Of a stretch of 64,000 nucleotides of DNA, positions 60,097-64,000 are shown piece by piece. Within the stretch, counting starts at the first letter, position 1. The number at the start of each line of letters is the position of its first letter. The position numbers were made by a program, and so were the translations under genes. The DNA lies in contig CM007341.1 in NCBI GenBank assembly GCA_000333855.2, positions 403,414 to 467,413 of the forward strand. Reading direction: 5' to 3'. This stretch comes from Endotrypanum monterogeii (lineage: Eukaryota; Euglenozoa; Kinetoplastea; Trypanosomatida; Trypanosomatidae). The notes below the pieces were generated by a model, which was not told the DNA's origin, ran no database searches, and worked only from the letters and a program-made list of their open reading frames with translations.

Positions 60097-61246
60097 CGTG
60101 CCGGCAGCTGTCGAAGGGAAGCAGATTTCTGAAGGCTGAGAAACTCCCCAAGAGTTACACACACACACGGGGGTGGCGGTGGGTGTAGAGTGGAGGGATG
60201 AGGTGGAGGTAGCCAAAGAGGAGTGCAATAATATGATCGGGGAAAAAAAACGAAACGAGCGAAGTCGAAAGGTCTATTCTCCCCTTAATATATAAATATA
60301 TATATATTTATATATTTGTGTGTGGGAGAGGGGAAGGAGGGAGGGAGGGGGGGGGGGCGCAAAGAAGACGCGCACACACACACACACACACACCAAGCAG
60401 AAAAAAAAATTGCCGGAACAACAACAACAAAGGAAATTGAAGGAAAGGGAGTATGTGCAGGAGTCACCATAAGATTAGTGACACGCAATACTCAAGGGGG
60501 GAGGGGGAAGAAGGTAGTACTAATGTGAGCAAGTGGGTGTGCAGAGGGGGGGGGGCCCGCATATGATGAGGCACACACACACACCTGCACAGAGAAAAGG
60601 AACAAAGACCTGTAAGGGAAGACGAAAGATGGGAAGAGATAAGGGGAGGGTATGTTACCGTTTTTACGAGGTGGCGTTTTTTTTGATTTGTGGCGATGGA
60701 TAAGGGTGGCCAACAACGTCTCAGTAAGCACACACACCTACACAGACAAGCAGGCAGGGAAGCGGAGAGAGGAAGGGGAAACAAATAGGAACGGGGAGAG
60801 CCACCCTTTAACTGTAGTGGGGCCTGGCACCTTGTGGATTCCACACAAGCAGCCGTCTTTCCGTTCTCCCCTCATTCTTTGCCTATTTTTTTTACCCTCT
60901 GTGAATCTCTCTCAAGTAATATATATATATATATATGGCTATGTCTGTGTCCGTTCCTGCGTGCGGAAGAAAGTATGTCCTTTGCACGACTTTCTTATTT
61001 TTTCCTACGATATGAGCACAGACTTGAGAAAATGTTTTTCTTTTTACTTTTTGGAGATGTCACGTGAAACACAGGAGAGGGGGCACACACACAGACACAC
61101 ACACACACTCATAGGCACACCCATGTGTGCATACCACTATTATGAAGTCGAAGTTATGTCGGCGTGGGCCATGGGTATGTTAAACGACATCGTACGCTTT
61201 TATCGGTGTTATAACGACATACACACGCAGAAACACACGCGCTCTC

Positions 61247-61282
<36 letters not shown>

Positions 61283-61480
61283 TGCGTTGATGATGCACAG
61301 GAGGGGGCTAACACCACTGGCATAACGGAAAGACAGCAAAGAGGGGCGGGAAATGCATCTCACATGAAACCGTGTGGGCCTCCACGTCTCCTTCTTTCCC
61401 TCCAAGTCTCCCGTTCATCTCTGGAGTCGGCTCATCACCCTCCCCGAGCTCGTGCAGAGTCCATGTCGTGCACACTTCCT
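60097..61480 (-). other. Intergenic spacer between L1-domain gene and 1045-aa gene
   Basis: Includes (TA)n near 60289-60316, 60920-60936 and 61250-61279, (CA)n at about 60371-60393 and 61086-61108, and G11 at about 60348-60357. No gene is supported. Confidence 0.55.
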
Positions 61481-62284
61481 TCACTTAGCGATTTGCACCT
61501 CCATAAAACGGATGCGCTCAGTCCGGTTGGACACTAACGAAAACTCGTTGATGTATTTCCACACGGTCGGGAACTCCTTTTTCAGTGCAACAACAAACGC
61601 CTTCGCATTTTCGCACACTGCACCGGCGGTCATTCCGCCGTGACCCACGCGGAACAGCAGTTGACCCTGCCTCTGGCACTCCACAAGACCCGCAGTAGAC
61701 CCTTGCGAGAGACGGAAGCTGAGTGTCTCGCTCTCGTCAAGTCCGTCCAGAGGCGTGATTATCTTGCGAGGGCAGCGCGCGGCCGAGCTTGGATTTGTTT
61801 TGCTCGCAGCCGTCGCAGCGGATGGTACGCTTGCTTTTACCGCATCTATGATAGGGTGTGGAAGCTTCGACTCGATGCGAGCGTCCACGACGTAATGGCT
61901 GAACGTGGCTGCAACGCGGAGCGCCCTCTTTGCTGCCTCGGAGTCTCCACGTTTGCATATTGCTTCCGCCGTCACCACCGCGTCGTAATAGCCGTGCCGC
62001 TTGTTGATCTTGCCGCAGTCGTGCGAAATGATTTTGGGGACGATGAGGCACGTAGTTCGCCCATTGGTGGGGAACACACGATGCGGTAAATGAAAGCGAT
62101 GATCGCGGACTAGCTGCGGACATTGCGTGGTGATGACAGACGGCAAAATGAATTCCAAAAAAATACCTTCCTGGTCCGCATCACTACTGCTGCTTCCATG
62201 ACATTCCTTCTTGCCTTCCGCACACACACGCTGCAGTTTATACAGCACTGCTTTGGTGACAATCAGGCGCTTGTCTTGCGGCAT
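61481..62284 (-). CDS. Ribosomal L1-domain protein, RSL1D1/UTP30-like (267 aa)
   Basis: Likely nucleolar ribosome-biogenesis factor with an L1-type RNA-binding fold. The frame opens upstream with TTG; the first ATG at 62284 (MPQDKRLIVTKAVLYKLQ) is used. The N-terminal half has FLEFILPSV, then RVFPTNGRTTCLIVPK, resembling the L1-domain strand order of RSL1D1/Cic1/Utp30 rather than true uL1. The C-terminal signature FRVGHGGMTAGAVCENAKAF followed by KYINEFSL corresponds to the L1-family motif with conserved Gly, Met, Glu-Asn and the closing beta strand. 267 residues fits a single L1 domain without the long basic tail of human RSL1D1. It lies between the PIF1-type helicase and the 1045-aa gene. 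Confidence 0.75.
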   Translation of the reverse strand: MPQDKRLIVTKAVLYKLQRVCAEGKKECHGSSSSDADQEGIFLEFILPSVITTQCPQLVRDHRFHLPHRVFPTNGRTTCLIVPKIISHDCGKINKRHGYYDAVVTAEAICKRGDSEAAKRALRVAATFSHYVVDARIESKLPHPIIDAVKASVPSAATAASKTNPSSAARCPRKIITPLDGLDESETLSFRLSQGSTAGLVECQRQGQLLFRVGHGGMTAGAVCENAKAFVVALKKEFPTVWKYINEFSLVSNRTERIRFMEVQIAK

Positions 62285-62412
62285 GACGTCACACACGAGA
62301 AGGGAGGGGGGATGCAAACGATGGGAGTGGATATACTAATATCAGATTGATAACACTGAAAAGGATGTAGAAGGACAGACCATAGGTATGATGCACACGC
62401 ACACATACACGC

Positions 62413-62448
<36 letters not shown>

Positions 62449-62687
62449 GGGGTACGAGCTAATGTATATATATCTTATTAGNNNNNNNNNNNNNNNNNNN
62501 NNNNNNNNNNNNNNNNNNNNNNNNNNNNNNNNNNNNNNNNNNNNNNNNNNNNNNNNNNNNNNNNNNNNNNNNNNNNNNNNNNNNNNNNNNNNNNNAGTAG
62601 TAGTATAACTAACGTAACGAAAGGAAGTAGTAGTAAGGAACGAACGACACTAGTAGTAGTAGTAGCACACGACACACACTACACGAC

Positions 62688-62725
<38 letters not shown>

Positions 62726-62757
62726 GGGGTCGAGCTAATGATATATATCTTATTTAG
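62449..62757. repeat. Duplicated 33-bp module flanking the gap
   Basis: 62449-62481 and 62725-62757 are both 33 nt and share GAGCTAATG, then ATATATATCTTATT, differing by a few single-base insertions or deletions. Each follows a (TA)n block of about 33 nt. Confidence 0.75.
62482..62595. other. Assembly gap (114 N)
   Basis: A run of N in low-complexity sequence. The sequence directly after it (TAG-rich triplets and irregular repeats, to about 62690) looks error-prone. Confidence 0.98.
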
Positions 62758-63606
62758 CGCTAGATATGCATATAAGCAGGTGCGTACAGGAGCGCAGTCG
62801 ATGGGGATCAGAATCCACAGAGAGGGAGAGGGGGGGTTGTAGATGCGTGAGAAGAGAGATAAGTAATGATGCAGGTGGGCGAGAGGGGAGACACCTAAAC
62901 ATATCCGCAACGATAGAAAAAAGGAAGGTGCACCACATGTGATGTCTGCGTTACCATGTTTTTCGGCTGTTCTTTTTTTTTTTAATATATATAAAGTAAC
63001 TGTTCTGCTCGCTAACACTGCTTGCCGCTGTGCTAAGAAAAAAAAAAAGAAACCACTCAGAGGCAGGGGGGGGGGGGAAGTATCGAAGGAGAATGAGAGG
63101 AGGAAGAAAAAGGGGCATCCGATTCGCCTGTGTGCCTTCCGCGCCAAGGAGGTGAGAGCAGCCTGTGCTAGAGAACCTGTTGGTGTCATCTATGCGGTAA
63201 AACATACTTCAATATGGACCTCAGGAACACATATGCACTGCCTCCTCTCCTCCCTCCGCCACAGTTGACATTGTCGCCAGTCAGACTTGCCGCTGTGCGG
63301 CACCACTCATGACACCTGCGATAAGCACTCTCTGCCCTCACTCCGTCCCCTGATCGGGTTTGTAGCGGTCGAAATGCTACTCTTTTTTCCAGAGCACAAC
63401 GGCAGCAGCAGCTACAGGGAGCAGACATTATGTATATGTGTGTGCTAGGGGGGGGGGGGGAGGGGTGCTCGGCCCACGGTTGACGCCCTTCGACATCACT
63501 TGACATAAAAAAGAAAAGAGAGGGGTCAGGGGAAGTGTGGGTGGGTGGGGTGGGGGGGGGGTCCCAGTCATTGTTCAGCCACGACCACTTGGCCCGTCCT
63601 CAGGCC

Positions 63607-64000
63607 CTATGCAGGAGTCCCAGTCGTCAGCCCGTAAAACACACGCGCCTCAGGACAGAGGTGTACTGTCAACGCCTTGAGGTCCAGCGCGGTCAAGCTC
63701 AGGTCTTCTTCTCGGCGCACTCTCGAAATTGCCACGTACGCTTGTCCTGCCACAAAGAACGACTTGTCCAGCGCCAGGCGTATCATGGGCAATGTCATAC
63801 CCTGGACTCGGTGCACCGTGAGTGCCCAAGCCAACTGCAGCGGCACTTGACGCCTCGACAGGCTGAGGCGCCCGTCCCGCCCGTACACCTCCATCGTAAT
63901 GGCGGGCACAACGGCCTCGACGCCAGTGGAAAATCGAACAAGCGGCAACGCGGGTCCGATTGTTTGTGCCGCAAAGCCCACGACGAGACCAACATCCCCA
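63607..64000 (-). CDS. PIF1-family DNA helicase, C-terminal part (5' end outside window)
   Basis: 5'-to-3' DNA helicase of the PIF1 family, which trypanosomatids carry in several nuclear and mitochondrial paralogues. Only the last about 130 codons are present; the frame stays open to the window edge (GDVGLVVGFA precedes the visible part). Motif V-like AWALTVHRVQGMT and motif VI-like GQAYVAISRVRR are intact, followed by LSLTALDLKAL and a short C-terminus ending TTGTPA. No ATG is expected inside this fragment. Which PIF1 paralogue it is cannot be told from this end alone. Confidence 0.92.
   Translation of the reverse strand, partial: GDVGLVVGFAAQTIGPALPLVRFSTGVEAVVPAITMEVYGRDGRLSLSRRQVPLQLAWALTVHRVQGMTLPMIRLALDKSFFVAGQAYVAISRVRREEDLSLTALDLKALTVHLCPEARVFYGLTTGTPA

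Larger units (their letters stand above)
62285..63606 (-). other. Intergenic spacer with assembly gap, between PIF1-type and L1-domain genes
   Basis: Contains two (TA)n blocks (about 62413-62446 and 62690-62722), each followed by a nearly identical 33-bp module, one on each side of the gap. Further on are an A12 tract near 63038-63049, G14 at about 63066-63078 and G12 at about 63448-63460. No gene is supported. Confidence 0.6.

Noticed and set aside
60097..60228. 44-codon extension of the 1045-aa protein
   Set aside because: Opens with TTG; the first ATG is at 60096.

Overview
The window is nuclear DNA of a trypanosomatid, most likely a Leishmania-type parasite (Leishmaniinae). The protein-coding genes are long, intron-free, GC-rich ORFs. 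They lie in two same-strand blocks separated by pyrimidine-rich, microsatellite-filled spacers, as expected for polycistronic transcription with trans-splicing. The order RPS23 - CRK1 - TCP1-delta matches, from memory, Leishmania chromosome 21. CRK1 carries the trypanosomatid PCTAIRE form. Species cannot be fixed by eye.

Left block, + strand (1 to about 24.7 kb): an unknown 832-residue Pro/Ser-rich coiled-coil protein; a 2131-residue kinesin with an FHA-like segment and a repeated Phe-Ser-Arg motif in its tail; RPL9; two tandem RPS23 copies, the second frameshifted by one base; the cyclin-dependent-type kinase CRK1; and chaperonin subunit CCT4.

Convergent strand-switch region (about 24.7-26.5 kb): the two transcription units run towards each other. 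Between them are three tRNA genes on the + strand (Pro-AGG, Val-AAC, Lys-CTT), each with a T-run terminator. The same region has overlapping hairpins, a GC-rich island and a very strong G-run tract. The first gene on the far side, whose 3' end lies under 300 bp from tRNA-Lys, looks like a divergent TFIIIC Tau95 subunit. An RNA polymerase III factor would then sit beside an RNA polymerase III gene cluster.

Right block, - strand (26.5-64 kb; transcription runs from high to low coordinates): 5'-cut PIF1-type helicase at the window edge; ribosomal-L1-domain protein; unknown 1045-residue Ser/Pro-rich protein; a roughly 6 kb gene-poor spacer; a decayed folate/biopterin transporter (BT1 family) pseudogene; a 1699-residue coiled-coil protein; an unknown 296-residue protein; a tail-anchored golgin-84-like protein; a WD40 protein that fits U4/U6 snRNP PRP4; a TPR plus multi-IQ protein of 1759 residues; and the Tau95-like protein. 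These are mostly housekeeping and cytoskeletal functions (translation, splicing, Pol III transcription, protein folding, Golgi, microtubules), with no obvious operon-like functional grouping.

Two N-runs (11497-11598 and 62482-62595) are assembly gaps. The second is flanked by a near-duplicate module that looks like an assembly artefact. Several computed frames open with GTG or TTG; I moved those starts to the first ATG (CRK1, the 1699- and 1045-residue proteins, the L1-domain protein).
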